Assembly: GCA_030145845.1 (NCBI GenBank)
Contig: JAIXHJ010000001.1
Coordinates: forward strand, 62,001-126,000
Source of the DNA: Pseudomonadota bacterium
GTDB lineage: Bacteria; Pseudomonadota; Gammaproteobacteria; Pseudomonadales; Oceanobacteraceae
DNA: 64,000 nucleotides
Direction: 5' to 3'
Shown here one piece after another: positions 39,194 to 49,004 of the stretch. The position numbers were made by a program, and so were the translations under genes. The notes below the pieces were generated by a model that had not been told where the DNA came from, ran no database searches, and saw only the letters and a program-made list of their open reading frames with translations. The number at the start of each line of letters is the position of its first letter. The first letter of the stretch is position 1.

Positions 39194-39955
39194 TCACTCA
39201 GCGTTCAGTCCGGCGCAAAGGTCACGGGCATTCAGGGCCTGACCGTGAACACTGACGGAAGCGGGGCTCATCAGATACAGGTAGGCTGGCATGATGCTCT
39301 CCGCTTCGGGGACGCTGGCCGGGTTCTCTGCCGGGTAGGCTGCCACCCGCATGCTGGTGCGGGTGCCGCCAGGATTCAGGCTGTTAACGCGGATGCGGCT
39401 GGTGTTTTCCATTTCTTCGGCCAGCACCTGCATCAGGCCTTCGGTGGCAAACTTGGAGACCGCATAGGCGCCCCAGTAAGCGCGGCCGGCGCGGCCGACA
39501 CTGCTGCTGGTGAAGATTACTGAGGCATCGGCGGGGGCTTTACGCAGCAGCGGAATCAGGTGTTTGATCAGGGCAAACTGGCCGTTGACGTTGATCTGCA
39601 TAACCTTCTGCCAGGTTTCCCAGTGGCTGGTTTCCAGCGGTGCGCGCTGGCCGAGAACACCGGCATTCATCAGCACGCCATCAAGGTGGCCGAAGTGCTG
39701 TTCAATCAGCCCGGCCAGCTCAATGAACTTGTCTTCGTCGGTTTCTTCCAGGTCAAAAGGTAAGACGGCGGCCTGTGGCAGTCCTTCAGCTTCAATCAGA
39801 TCGTAGGTGTCGTTCAGTGCCTGCTGGGTACGGCCCAGCAGCAGTACCGTGGCACCGGCTCTGGCGTAGGTCAGGGCAGCAGTACGGCCGATGCCATATC
39901 CTGCGCCTGTCACTAAAATGACGCGATCAGAGAGAGGTGTTGCTGTATTTCCCAT
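39194..39955 (-). CDS. yciK: SDR family oxidoreductase YciK
   Basis: 253 residues. Rossmann motif TGAGYGIG near the N terminus, NAG at about 96-98, catalytic Ser and YAVSK (Tyr-x-x-x-Lys) in the second half. This matches YciK of E. coli and the PA3173 position in Pseudomonas. Substrate unknown. It follows mupP after 95 bases. Confidence 0.9.
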   Translation of the reverse strand: MGNTATPLSDRVILVTGAGYGIGRTAALTYARAGATVLLLGRTQQALNDTYDLIEAEGLPQAAVLPFDLEETDEDKFIELAGLIEQHFGHLDGVLMNAGVLGQRAPLETSHWETWQKVMQINVNGQFALIKHLIPLLRKAPADASVIFTSSSVGRAGRAYWGAYAVSKFATEGLMQVLAEEMENTSRIRVNSLNPGGTRTSMRVAAYPAENPASVPEAESIMPAYLYLMSPASVSVHGQALNARDLCAGLNAE

Positions 39956-40050
39956 TTCTTTACCTTTTCTTTGCGGAGGGCCGCATCAGATCGTTTGTTT
40001 TCTGTCACCCGTCGCGGCAAGGCGGCAAATCCTGTCGCAGAGGTTGCCGC

Positions 40051-40722
40051 TCAGGCCGGAATGTTGCCGCTCTGTGCCAGCAGCGGAATCAGCTCCAGTG
40101 GTGAGGCGATGTAATCATCGGCCTGCCAGCTGAGCGGGTCGTTGGCGTCTTCGATATAGCCAAAGGTGGCGGCGATGGCCCGCATACCGGCCGCCCGGGC
40201 CGACTCGATATCACGGAGGTGGTCACCGACATACCAGCACTGCTGTGGATCAACATTCAGAATAGCTGCCGCTTTCAGCAGCGGATCCGGGGCTGGTTTG
40301 CGCCGGGCTACGTCTTCCGGGCAGATAACCACCGCGGCATCGACCCCGAGTTTCGGCATCAGCAGATCGGTATACAGACGCGGTTTGTTGGTGACCACGC
40401 CCCAGGGGATACCGGCGCCGGCAAAGTGGCTGAGCACTTCGCCGAAACCGGGAAACAGTCCGCCGGCACTGCCGATCAGTTCCTGATAACGGTCGAGCAG
40501 GCGCTGGCGCTGTTGCAGGAACTGCGGATGGTCGTCAGGGATATCCCAGGTCAGGCGGGTCAGGGCGGCACCGCCGTTACTGACCTGCTGACGGACAGTA
40601 TCGAAGCCGAACAGCGGCAGGCCATCTTCACTGCGCAGGCTGTTGACCGTGGCGTAGAAGTCCGGAGCGCTGTCAGCCAGGGTACCGTCAAGGTCGAACA
40701 GGATGGCGGCTGGTCGTTGCAT
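40051..40722 (-). CDS. mupP: N-acetylmuramic acid 6-phosphate phosphatase
   Basis: 223 residues from the ATG at 40722. HAD phosphatase: nucleophile motif FDLDGTLADSAPD at the N terminus, TNKPRLYT (motif II) and the late VGDHLRDIESARAAG. Gene order ubiG-mupP-yciK as in Pseudomonas, where MupP dephosphorylates MurNAc-6-P for peptidoglycan recycling; sequence alone would allow phosphoglycolate phosphatase. It starts eight bases past the ubiG stop. Confidence 0.88.
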   Translation of the reverse strand: MQRPAAILFDLDGTLADSAPDFYATVNSLRSEDGLPLFGFDTVRQQVSNGGAALTRLTWDIPDDHPQFLQQRQRLLDRYQELIGSAGGLFPGFGEVLSHFAGAGIPWGVVTNKPRLYTDLLMPKLGVDAAVVICPEDVARRKPAPDPLLKAAAILNVDPQQCWYVGDHLRDIESARAAGMRAIAATFGYIEDANDPLSWQADDYIASPLELIPLLAQSGNIPA

Positions 40723-40729
40723 GGCTGGT

Positions 40730-41446
40730 TTACTCCGCCGCCGGCTTACGTGCTGCCAGCATGTAATTGACGCTGACATCGTTGTCTTTCAGGCGGTAGG
40801 TCTTGCTCAGCGGGTTGTACACCAGACCGGTCATGTCGTGCACGTCGAGACCGGCTTCACGGCACCAGCGGGTCAGTTCGCTGGGTTTGATGAATTTCTG
40901 GTAGTCGTGGGTGCCGGCCGGCAGCAGCTTCAGCACGTATTCGGCGCCAATGATGGCGAAAGCATAGGCTTTCGGACTGCGGTTGATGGTGGAGAAGAAC
41001 ACCTGGCCGCCCGGTTTCACCAGCTCATAGCAGGCGCGGATGATCGACAGCGGATCGGGCACGTGCTCCAGCATTTCCAGGCAGGTCACAATATCGAAGC
41101 TGTGCGGCTGGCGGGCTGCCAGTTCTTCCACCGGGATCTGTTCATAGCGGACTTCGGCACCGGACTCCAGGGCGTGCAGTCTGGCTACATTCAGATTGGC
41201 CTCGCCCATGTCGATGCCGGTGACGCTGGCGCCGCGCTGGGCCATGCCTTCACTCAGAATACCACCGCCGCAGCCAACGTCGAGCACTGTCTGGCCGGCC
41301 AGTGGTGCGTGGCTGTCGATGTAATTGGTGCGCAGCGGGTTGATGTCGTGCAGCGGCTTGAATTCGCTTTCCATGTCCCACCAACGGGAGGCGAGGGCTT
41401 CGAATTTCGCAATTTCTGCACGGTCTACGTTCTGTGTCTGTTCCAT
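40730..41446 (-). CDS. ubiG: Ubiquinone biosynthesis O-methyltransferase
   Basis: 238 residues. Performs both O-methylations of ubiquinone synthesis. SAM motif [20 protein letters not shown], post-[13 protein letters not shown], and the N-terminal [20 protein letters not shown] that is highly typical of UbiG. Second gene of mtaD-ubiG-mupP-yciK. Confidence 0.95.
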   Translation of the reverse strand: MEQTQNVDRAEIAKFEALASRWWDMESEFKPLHDINPLRTNYIDSHAPLAGQTVLDVGCGGGILSEGMAQRGASVTGIDMGEANLNVARLHALESGAEVRYEQIPVEELAARQPHSFDIVTCLEMLEHVPDPLSIIRACYELVKPGGQVFFSTINRSPKAYAFAIIGAEYVLKLLPAGTHDYQKFIKPSELTRWCREAGLDVHDMTGLVYNPLSKTYRLKDNDVSVNYMLAARKPAAE

Positions 41447-41468
41447 AAAACTTCTGCCTTATTGCCGG

Positions 41469-42779
41469 TCAGCCGGCTTTGATGCGCGCCGCCCACTGAA
41501 TGGCGTCTGCACGGATTTTTTCTTCGTCGAGTGTGGTCAGCTCACCCTGGCGCAGCAGGTTTTTACCGGCTACCCAGACGTGGCTGGTGGCACGGCTGCT
41601 GTCGGTGTACACCAGCTGCGACAAGGGGTTATACAGCGGCTGCTGAGCGAGCTGAGACAGGTCAATGGCCTGCAGGTCAGCCCATTTGCCGTTTTCCAGT
41701 GAACCGGTCTGATCGTCAATGCCCAGTGCCCGGGCGCCCCCCATGGTGGCCATATACAGTGCCTGGGCGGCAGGGACGGCGGCCGCGTCGCCGGCGACCG
41801 CTTTTGCCAGCGTGGCAGCCGTTTTCATTTCGCCCTGCATGTTCAGGTCATTGTTGCTGGCGGCACCATCGGTGCCGATGGCGACATTGATGCCCTGCTC
41901 AAGCAGTCTGGCGGACGGACAGAAGCCGCTGGCCAGCTTGAGGTTGGATTCCGGGCAGTGAACCACTGAGGCGCCGCTATGTTGCAGAATGGCGATGTCT
42001 TCGTCGCTGATCTGCGTCATATGCACGCAACTCACCCGTTCGGTCATAAAGCCGAGATCGGCCAGCCGCTGAGTCGGGCGGCAGCCGAACTGTTCCAGGC
42101 TCTGGCTGACTTCGAAGGCGGTCTCCTGCAGGTGAATCTGCAGCGGTACATCCAGCTGATCGGCGAGGGTGGTGATTTCTTTCAGTGGCCCGTCAGAGAC
42201 GGTGTAAGGGGCGTGCGGGCCGAGGCCGAGTGTCAGCAGGTCGTGATGACGGTAGCCATCATGGGCGGCGATGGCTTTTTTAATGTACTCGTCAGCGTTC
42301 TGGGCAAAGTTGGTCGGGAAGTCCAGTACCGGGGTGAAGATCACGTTGCGGATACCCGCCTGCAGGGCGCTGTCGGCCACCGGTGCCGGATAGAAGTACA
42401 TATCGGCAAAGGTGGTGGTGCCGCATTTCAGCATCTCGGCGATGGCCAGTGTGGTGCCGGAACGGACAAAGTCTTCATCCACCCAGCGCCCTTCGGCCGG
42501 CCAGATGTGATCCTGCAGCCAGGTCATCAGTGGCAGGTCGTCGGCGATACCGCGGAACAGTGACATGGCGGCATGGCCGTGGGCATTGATGTAACCGGGC
42601 ATCAGGACATGGTGGTCAAGATCTAGGGTCTCGCTGGCGCTGAGCGTGGTACTGGTCTGGCTTTCGCAGGCCAGGATGCGGCCGTCTTTGATAAACAGCG
42701 CCTGCTGGCTGAGCAGGCTGGCCCTGCCGCCGGTCATCGGGATCACCCAGCGGGCGTTGATTCTCAGGTCTGCCTGCAT
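41469..42779 (-). CDS. mtaD: 5-methylthioadenosine/S-adenosylhomocysteine deaminase (TRZ/ATZ family)
   Basis: 436 residues. Amidohydrolase fold: first metal ligands in NAHGHAAMSLFRG, a His in HLQETAFEV, and the Asp in GTDGAASNNDLNM. The corresponding gene in P. aeruginosa (same position beside ubiG) encodes methylthioadenosine deaminase. Cytoplasmic, salvages purine and methionine by-products. Divergent from gyrA. Confidence 0.9.
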   Translation of the reverse strand: MQADLRINARWVIPMTGGRASLLSQQALFIKDGRILACESQTSTTLSASETLDLDHHVLMPGYINAHGHAAMSLFRGIADDLPLMTWLQDHIWPAEGRWVDEDFVRSGTTLAIAEMLKCGTTTFADMYFYPAPVADSALQAGIRNVIFTPVLDFPTNFAQNADEYIKKAIAAHDGYRHHDLLTLGLGPHAPYTVSDGPLKEITTLADQLDVPLQIHLQETAFEVSQSLEQFGCRPTQRLADLGFMTERVSCVHMTQISDEDIAILQHSGASVVHCPESNLKLASGFCPSARLLEQGINVAIGTDGAASNNDLNMQGEMKTAATLAKAVAGDAAAVPAAQALYMATMGGARALGIDDQTGSLENGKWADLQAIDLSQLAQQPLYNPLSQLVYTDSSRATSHVWVAGKNLLRQGELTTLDEEKIRADAIQWAARIKAG

Positions 42780-42870
42780 GACAGCGAATCCTTGTGAGTG
42801 GTGGACTGATCAGCCGGCATTATAAACACCTTCCGCTTAAGCGTCTCCCGCTGGGTATCCTGTTGATTTA

Positions 42871-42879
42871 TGGTATGAT
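42871..42879 (+). promoter_or_regulatory. Candidate extended -10 promoter for gyrA
   Basis: TGGTATGAT has the TGn extension and a near-consensus -10 (TATGAT), about 105 bases upstream of the gyrA start. No good -35 is present at the standard distance, as is usual for extended -10 sites. Confidence 0.45.
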
Positions 42880-42984
42880 TCGGCAGTTTATTGGCAGCCC
42901 TCCCAGAGGACTGCTCTCATTAAGGACAGAATCACCGGACATGACCGAATAAGATGGTGATCCGCAAGCACAGGCCGGGTATCT

Positions 42985-45549
42985 ATGGGTGAGTTAGCCA
43001 AAGAAGTTCTTCCTATTAACATCGAAGATGAGCTGCAGCAGTCCTATCTCGATTACGCCATGAGCGTGATTGTAGGGCGGGCACTGCCGGACGTGCGTGA
43101 CGGCCTCAAGCCGGTTCACCGCCGGGTGCTGCATGCGATGAACGTGCTCGGGAACGACTGGAACAAGCCTTACAAAAAATCTGCCCGTGTGGTCGGTGAT
43201 GTGATCGGTAAATACCACCCGCACGGTGACTCGGCGGTGTACGATACCATCGTGCGCATGGCGCAGGACTTTGCCATGCGTTACATGCTGGTGGATGGCC
43301 AGGGGAACTTCGGTTCCATTGACGGTGACTCTGCGGCGGCAATGCGTTACACCGAAATCCGCATGGAGAAAATCAGCCACGAAATGCTGGCCGATATCGA
43401 CAAAGAAACCGTCGACTGGGTACCTAACTACGACGGTACCGAACAGATTCCGGATGTACTGCCAACCCGTGTGCCTAACCTGCTGGTGAATGGCTCCTCC
43501 GGTATTGCCGTGGGCATGGCGACCAATATCCCGCCGCACAACCTGACGGAAGTGATGAACGGCTGTCTGGCACTGATTGATAATCCGGATCTGACTGTTG
43601 ATGACCTGATGGAATACATCCCGGGTCCGGACTTCCCGACCGGCGCCTTCATTAACGGCCGTGATGGCATCGTTGAAGCCTACCGTACCGGTCGTGGCCG
43701 TATTTACCTGCGTGCCCGTCACACCTTTGAAGAGAACGAAAAGAGCGGCCGGGTCAGTATCGTGTTCACCGAAATTCCTTACATGGTGAACAAAGCCCGT
43801 CTGATTGAAAAAATCGCCGAGCTGGTGAAAGACAAAAAACTGGAAGGCATCAGCGAGCTGCGCGATGAGTCGGACAAAGACGGCATGCGCATCGTGGTGG
43901 AACTGCGCCGCGGTGAAGTGCCGGAAGTGGTGCTCAATAACCTGTTTGCCCAGACCCAGCTGCAGGGCGTGTTCGGTATCAATACTGTGGCACTGGTGGA
44001 TGGCCAGCCCAAAATCCTGAACCTGCGTGAACTGCTGGATGCCTTCGTCAAACACCGCCGCGAAGTGGTGACCCGTCGCACCATCTACGAACTGCGTAAA
44101 GCCCGTGAACGTGGTCATATCCTGGAAGGTCTGGCGCTGGCGCTGGCCAATATTGATCCGGTGATTGAGCTGATTAAAAAATCACCGACGGCGGCGGAGG
44201 CGAAAGAACGCCTGGTGGCTACACCATGGGCGCCGGGTGATGTGCTGGATATGCTGGAACGTGCCGGTGAAGATGCCTGCCGTCCGGATGACCTGCCGGA
44301 AGAATATGGTTTCCGTGATGGTCTGTATCACCTGTCGCCGGTTCAGGCACAGGCGATTCTGGATCTGCGCCTGCAGAAACTGACCGGTCTGGAACACGAA
44401 AAACTGATTGAAGAATACCAGCTGAAACTGGAAGAAATTGCCGAGTATCTGGAAATTCTGGGCAGTGCCGAGCGTCTGATGCAGGTGATCCGCGAAGAGC
44501 TGGAAGCGGTGCGCGAAGAATACGGCGATGCGCGTAAGACTGAGATCATTGCGGAAAAACGTGATCTGACCATGGCGGATCTGATTCCGGAAGAAACTCT
44601 GGTGCTGACCCTGTCGCACGGTGGTTATGCCAAGACGCAGCCTATGGATGTTTATCAGGCGCAGAAGCGTGGCGGTAAGGGCAAATCGGCCACGTCGATG
44701 AAAGATGAAGACTTTATTGAGCGCATGCTGGTGGTGAACAGCCACGATACCGTGCTGTGCTTTACCGATGCCGGTAAAGTATACTGGCTCACCGTTTACA
44801 ATATTCCTCAGGCCAGCCGTAATGCCAAAGGCCGGCCGATTGTGAACGTACTGAACCTGTCCGATGGTGAGCGTATCACCACGATTCTGCCGGTTGATGA
44901 ATACCGCGAAGACCAGTTTGTCTTTATGGCCACGGCCAAAGGTACGGTCAAGAAAACCACGCTGGATCAGTTCAGCCGTCCGCGCTCCAGCGGCCTGATT
45001 GCCTGTGAACTGGATGAAGGTGACTGGCTGGTGGGTGTGGCCATCACGGATGGCTCGCAGGATATTCTGATGCTGTCTGATGCCGGTAAAGCGGTGCGTT
45101 TCAAGGAATCCGATGTGCGGGCCATGGGCCGTACCGCCCGTGGTGTGCGTGGTATCAAATTGGCAGCCGACCAGCGTGTGATCTCGCTGATTATTCCGCA
45201 GGAAGGCGGCACCATTCTGACCGCGTCAGAGCGGGGCTTCGGTAAGCGTACCGAGGTGACGGAATTCCCCACCAAGGGCCGTGGCACCCAGGGCGTGATC
45301 GCTATGGTAACCAGTGAGCGTAACGGTGCACTGGTAGGTGCGGTACAGGTCTTTGACGGCGATGAAGTGATGCTGATCAGTGATCAGGGCACTCTGGTCC
45401 GTACCCGGGTGGATGAGGTTTCTGTGCTCGGCCGTAATACTCAGGGTGTGACCCTGATTAAAGTGGCTGAGAAAGAGAAACTGGTCGGCGTCGAGCGTAT
45501 TCTGGATGAAGACGACGATGAGCTGGCAGAAGGCGAAGACGCTGAATAA
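42985..45549 (+). CDS. gyrA: DNA gyrase subunit A
   Basis: 854 residues. Breakage-reunion domain with catalytic Tyr122 in RYTEIRM. The quinolone region reads [11 protein letters not shown] with Ser83 and Asp87, the sensitive residues. The GyrA box in the C-terminal domain is QKRGGKG (E. coli QRRGGKG), and the six-bladed beta-pinwheel ends in an acidic tail ([13 protein letters not shown]). Cytoplasmic, introduces negative supercoils with GyrB. First gene of the serC-pheA-hisC-tyrA/aroA-cmk-rpsA block. Confidence 0.98.
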   Translation: MGELAKEVLPINIEDELQQSYLDYAMSVIVGRALPDVRDGLKPVHRRVLHAMNVLGNDWNKPYKKSARVVGDVIGKYHPHGDSAVYDTIVRMAQDFAMRYMLVDGQGNFGSIDGDSAAAMRYTEIRMEKISHEMLADIDKETVDWVPNYDGTEQIPDVLPTRVPNLLVNGSSGIAVGMATNIPPHNLTEVMNGCLALIDNPDLTVDDLMEYIPGPDFPTGAFINGRDGIVEAYRTGRGRIYLRARHTFEENEKSGRVSIVFTEIPYMVNKARLIEKIAELVKDKKLEGISELRDESDKDGMRIVVELRRGEVPEVVLNNLFAQTQLQGVFGINTVALVDGQPKILNLRELLDAFVKHRREVVTRRTIYELRKARERGHILEGLALALANIDPVIELIKKSPTAAEAKERLVATPWAPGDVLDMLERAGEDACRPDDLPEEYGFRDGLYHLSPVQAQAILDLRLQKLTGLEHEKLIEEYQLKLEEIAEYLEILGSAERLMQVIREELEAVREEYGDARKTEIIAEKRDLTMADLIPEETLVLTLSHGGYAKTQPMDVYQAQKRGGKGKSATSMKDEDFIERMLVVNSHDTVLCFTDAGKVYWLTVYNIPQASRNAKGRPIVNVLNLSDGERITTILPVDEYREDQFVFMATAKGTVKKTTLDQFSRPRSSGLIACELDEGDWLVGVAITDGSQDILMLSDAGKAVRFKESDVRAMGRTARGVRGIKLAADQRVISLIIPQEGGTILTASERGFGKRTEVTEFPTKGRGTQGVIAMVTSERNGALVGAVQVFDGDEVMLISDQGTLVRTRVDEVSVLGRNTQGVTLIKVAEKEKLVGVERILDEDDDELAEGEDAE

Positions 45550-45559
45550 AACCGGTTAG

Positions 45560-45579
45560 GGCTGATCTTCTGATCAGCC
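45560..45579 (+). terminator. Hairpin between gyrA and serC
   Basis: GGCTGATC (45560-45567), TTCT loop, GATCAGCC (45572-45579). The following U-rich stretch is interrupted (TGATTCGTTT), so it may only attenuate gyrA transcripts. Confidence 0.45.
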
Positions 45580-45628
45580 TGATTCGTTTGGTGGCTGACT
45601 GAAAAGCCGCTTATTAGTGAGTAAATCA

Positions 45629-46723
45629 ATGACACGAGCTTATAATTTCTGTGCAGGTCCGGCGGCATTGCCGACGGCGGTTCTTGAGCGTGCGCGCGAA
45701 GAAATGGCGGACTGGCATGGTAAAGGCCTTTCCATTATGGAAATGAGCCACCGCAGTAAGGATTATGTCTCCGTAGCAGAAAAAGCAGAGCAGGATCTGC
45801 GCGATCTGCTGGCGATTCCGGCAAACTACAAAGTGCTGTTTATGCAGGGTGGTGCCAGCAGCCAGTTTGCCATGGTACCGATGAACCTGTTCCGTGGTGA
45901 CAGCCCTGAGCAGTTCCGTGCTGACTACATCAATACCGGACAGTGGTCAAAAAAAGCCATCGCCGAAGCCAAACGCTACGGCAGCGTGCACCTGGCGGCG
46001 AGCACCGAAAGCAATAATTTTACCTCTGCTCCGCTGCAGGATGAACTGAACCTGAGCGCTGATGCGGCCTACGTGCACTACACACCGAATGAAACCATCG
46101 GGGGTGTGGCGTTTGATTATATTCCTGACACCGGTGATAAGCCGCTGGTAGCGGATTTCTCATCTTCCATTCTGTCTGAGCCGCTGGATGTGTCCCGCTT
46201 CGGCCTGATTTACGCCGGCGCGCAGAAAAATATCGGCCCGGCCGGACTGTGTGTGGTGATTGTGCGTGAAGATCTGCTGGGGCAGGTGATTCCGGGGACT
46301 CCGACCATGTTCGATTACAAGGTCGCTGCGGACGCCGGTTCCATGTACAACACGCCGCCAACCTACAGCTGGTATCTGGCGGGGCTGGTGTTTGAATGGC
46401 TGAAAGAGCAGGGCGGTCTGAACGCTATGGCGGCCGTAAACCGCCGTAAAGCTGAAAAGCTGTACAGTTTTATCGATGGCAATGATTTCTACGCCAATCC
46501 GGTGGCCATTGCCAACCGTTCGATCATGAATGTGCCGTTCACGCTGGCGGATGCTGCCCTGGATAAGACGTTCCTGGCGGAAAGTGAAGCGGCGGGGCTG
46601 CTGAATCTGGCGGGTCACCGCAGTGTCGGCGGCATGCGTGCGTCCATTTATAATGCAGTCAGTGAAGACGCGGTGGATGCACTGATCGCCTTTATGGCAG
46701 ATTTTGCGCAGAAACGTGGCTGA
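45629..46723 (+). CDS. serC: Phosphoserine aminotransferase
   Basis: 364 residues. PLP enzyme making 3-phosphoserine and also 4-phosphohydroxythreonine for pyridoxal phosphate. [15 protein letters not shown] is the family N terminus, which fixes the ATG at 45629 over a GTG at 45617. The PLP Lys lies in [13 protein letters not shown]. Leads into pheA after 34 bases. Confidence 0.96.
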   Translation: MTRAYNFCAGPAALPTAVLERAREEMADWHGKGLSIMEMSHRSKDYVSVAEKAEQDLRDLLAIPANYKVLFMQGGASSQFAMVPMNLFRGDSPEQFRADYINTGQWSKKAIAEAKRYGSVHLAASTESNNFTSAPLQDELNLSADAAYVHYTPNETIGGVAFDYIPDTGDKPLVADFSSSILSEPLDVSRFGLIYAGAQKNIGPAGLCVVIVREDLLGQVIPGTPTMFDYKVAADAGSMYNTPPTYSWYLAGLVFEWLKEQGGLNAMAAVNRRKAEKLYSFIDGNDFYANPVAIANRSIMNVPFTLADAALDKTFLAESEAAGLLNLAGHRSVGGMRASIYNAVSEDAVDALIAFMADFAQKRG

Positions 46724-46757
46724 AATCCCGGCAACCGATAAGCAGACGGCAGAGATT

Positions 46758-47849
46758 ATGAGCGAAGCACAGGAACTGGATCAGTTACGTCAGCAGATTG
46801 ATTCCCTTGACCGGCAGATTCAGGAACTGATCAACCAGCGTGCCCGGTGTGCACAGGAAGTGGCTGAGGTAAAACAGAAATACGCCGCACCGGGCGAAAA
46901 TGTGGTGTTCTACCGGCCGGAGCGGGAAGCGCAGGTATTACGGTCGGTAATGGACCGCAATACCGGTCCTCTGCCGGATGAGTCCATGGCGCGGCTGTTC
47001 CGCGAAATCATGTCGCAGTGTCTGGCGCTGGAAGAACCGCTGCAGGTCGCGTATCTGGGCCCTGAGGGCACCTTTACCCAGCAGGCAGCGGTAAAACATT
47101 TCGGTCATGCGGTGCAGTGCCGCAGCGAAGTGTCGATTGCCGATGTGTTCCGGGAAGTGGAAAGCGGGGCGGCCAATTATGGTGTCGTACCGGTGGAAAA
47201 CTCGACCGAGGGTGTGGTGACTCACACCCACGACAGCTTTTTTGATTCCAGTCTGAAAATCTGTGGCGAAGTCAGCCTGCGTATTCATCATCATCTGCTG
47301 GTGAAAGTGCCGGAGCAGACGATTGAACGTATTTATTCGCACGCACAGTCGCTGGGCCAGTGCCGTCTGTGGCTGGATCAGCATTATCCGGGAGTTGAGC
47401 GGATTGCGGTCAGTTCGAACGCCGAAGCCGCACGCCGTGCCGCCGCAGAAAGTGGCAGTGCTGCCATTGCCGGTGAAGCCGCCGCCGAGCTGTACCAGCT
47501 GACCGTCAGGTCCGCAAACATTGAAGACCGGCCGGATAACACTACCCGTTTCCTGATTATCGGCAACAAAGAAACGCTGCCGTCCGGCGATGATAAAACC
47601 TCCATTCTAGTGGCTAACCGCGATGAGCCGGGAGCGCTCTATCAGGTGCTGGAGCCATTTCATAATGCCGGTATCAGTCTGACGCGCATTGGCACCCGGC
47701 CGGCGCGTAACGGTACCTGGAATTATGTCTTTTTTATCGATTTTGAAGGGCATATCAACGACGCACAGATTGCGCCGGTGATGGAAGAACTGCGTCGTGT
47801 GGCACTGGATTTCAAATGGCTGGGTTCTTACCCGCGGGCCGTGCTCTGA
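46758..47849 (+). CDS. pheA: Bifunctional chorismate mutase/prephenate dehydratase
   Basis: 363 residues. Chorismate mutase domain (about 1-90: LRQQIDSLDRQIQELINQRA), prephenate dehydratase (about 93-275: YLGPEGTFTQQA and VPVENSTEGVV) and an ACT domain (about 285-360). In the ACT domain the usual feedback motifs GALV and ESRP appear as GALY and GTRP, so phenylalanine inhibition may be altered. The start MSEAQELDQLR fits pseudomonad PheA; the frame upstream overlaps serC. Confidence 0.95.
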   Translation: MSEAQELDQLRQQIDSLDRQIQELINQRARCAQEVAEVKQKYAAPGENVVFYRPEREAQVLRSVMDRNTGPLPDESMARLFREIMSQCLALEEPLQVAYLGPEGTFTQQAAVKHFGHAVQCRSEVSIADVFREVESGAANYGVVPVENSTEGVVTHTHDSFFDSSLKICGEVSLRIHHHLLVKVPEQTIERIYSHAQSLGQCRLWLDQHYPGVERIAVSSNAEAARRAAAESGSAAIAGEAAAELYQLTVRSANIEDRPDNTTRFLIIGNKETLPSGDDKTSILVANRDEPGALYQVLEPFHNAGISLTRIGTRPARNGTWNYVFFIDFEGHINDAQIAPVMEELRRVALDFKWLGSYPRAVL

Positions 47850-47891
47850 GCATTTCTGACGTATACACCTATTTTGACAGGCAAAGCTACT

Positions 47892-49004
47892 ATGGCAGTT
47901 GATTTTGAAAAGCTCGCTGTAACCGGCGTGCAATCCCTGCGTCCTTATCAGCCGGGTAAACCGATTGAAGAGCTGGCGCGTGAACTGGGGCTGGATGAAA
48001 AAGATATCGTCAAACTGGCGAGCAATGAGAACCCGCTCGGTCCGTCACCGAAAGCGCTGGCGGCTATTGATGCGGCCATGCCGGAAATTACCCTGTATCC
48101 GGACGGTTATGGTTTTGATCTGAAAAAGGCGCTCAGCGACAAGCTGGGAGTTGGCATGGATCAGATCACGCTGGGCAATGGCTCCAGTGATATTCTGGAT
48201 TTCATTGCCCGTGTGTTTGCCAATGATGGCGATAACATTGTGGTGTCGCAGCATTCCTTCGCGATATACGGCATCGTCGCCAAAATGGTGGGGGCAGAAT
48301 GCATTGCGGTACCGGCAGTGAATTTTGGTCACGATCTGGATGCCATGGCTGCGGCCATCAATGACAATACCCGCATCGTCTTTATTACCAATCCGAATAA
48401 TCCGACCGGCACCTGGCTGACCGCTGCAGAAATCCGTACTTTTATGCAGAAAGTGCCGGACGATGTGCTGGTGCTGCTGGATGAAGCCTATTTTGAATAT
48501 GTGCAGGAAGCGGATTATGCCGATGGCATTGAGCTGCTGCCGGAATTTCCGAACCTGGTGGTAGCGCGGACGTTCTCCAAAGCTTACGGCCTGGCGGCGC
48601 TGCGTGTCGGTTATGCGGTTTCCAGTCCGCAGCTGGCGGATCTGCTGAACCGTGTGCGTCCGCCTTTTAATGTTAATTCACTGGCACTGGCGGCAGCAGA
48701 AGCGGCTTTGAGCGATCACGAATATGTGGCCAGCAGTATTGCCGTCAATAATTCGGGTCTGCAACAGATGGTTGCCGGTTTTGACAAACTGGGACTGGAC
48801 TACATTCCGTCAGTGGGCAATTTTATTGCCTTTAAAATGCCGGTAAGTGTGGATGCCATGCAGGTGTATCAGCAGCTGCTGGCAAAAGGCGTGATTGTGC
48901 GTCCGATTGCGAATTATGAAATGGCAGATTATCTGCGCGTTTCGGTGGGAACCGAAGCGCAGAATGCCACCTTTATTGAAGCTCTGACGCAGGTACTTTC
49001 TTGA
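47892..49004 (+). CDS. hisC: Histidinol-phosphate aminotransferase
   Basis: 370 residues. PLP aminotransferase: KLASNENPLGPSP near the N terminus, NPNNPTGTWL in the middle and the PLP Lys in TFSKAYGLAALRVGYA. In this location (HisC2 of Pseudomonas) it may also transaminate aromatic oxo-acids. Its stop overlaps the TTG start of the tyrA-aroA fusion (TTGA). Confidence 0.95.
   Translation: MAVDFEKLAVTGVQSLRPYQPGKPIEELARELGLDEKDIVKLASNENPLGPSPKALAAIDAAMPEITLYPDGYGFDLKKALSDKLGVGMDQITLGNGSSDILDFIARVFANDGDNIVVSQHSFAIYGIVAKMVGAECIAVPAVNFGHDLDAMAAAINDNTRIVFITNPNNPTGTWLTAAEIRTFMQKVPDDVLVLLDEAYFEYVQEADYADGIELLPEFPNLVVARTFSKAYGLAALRVGYAVSSPQLADLLNRVRPPFNVNSLALAAAEAALSDHEYVASSIAVNNSGLQQMVAGFDKLGLDYIPSVGNFIAFKMPVSVDAMQVYQQLLAKGVIVRPIANYEMADYLRVSVGTEAQNATFIEALTQVLS

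Noticed and set aside
43231..43246. Quinolone-resistance mutation in gyrA
   Set aside because: Ser83 and Asp87 are both the sensitive residues.
42994..44118. Long open frame on the minus strand inside gyrA (374 codons)
   Set aside because: It is antisense to a fully conserved gene; long shadow frames arise from codon bias. Composition (rich in His, Val, Phe, Gln) is that of a reversed GC-rich gene.
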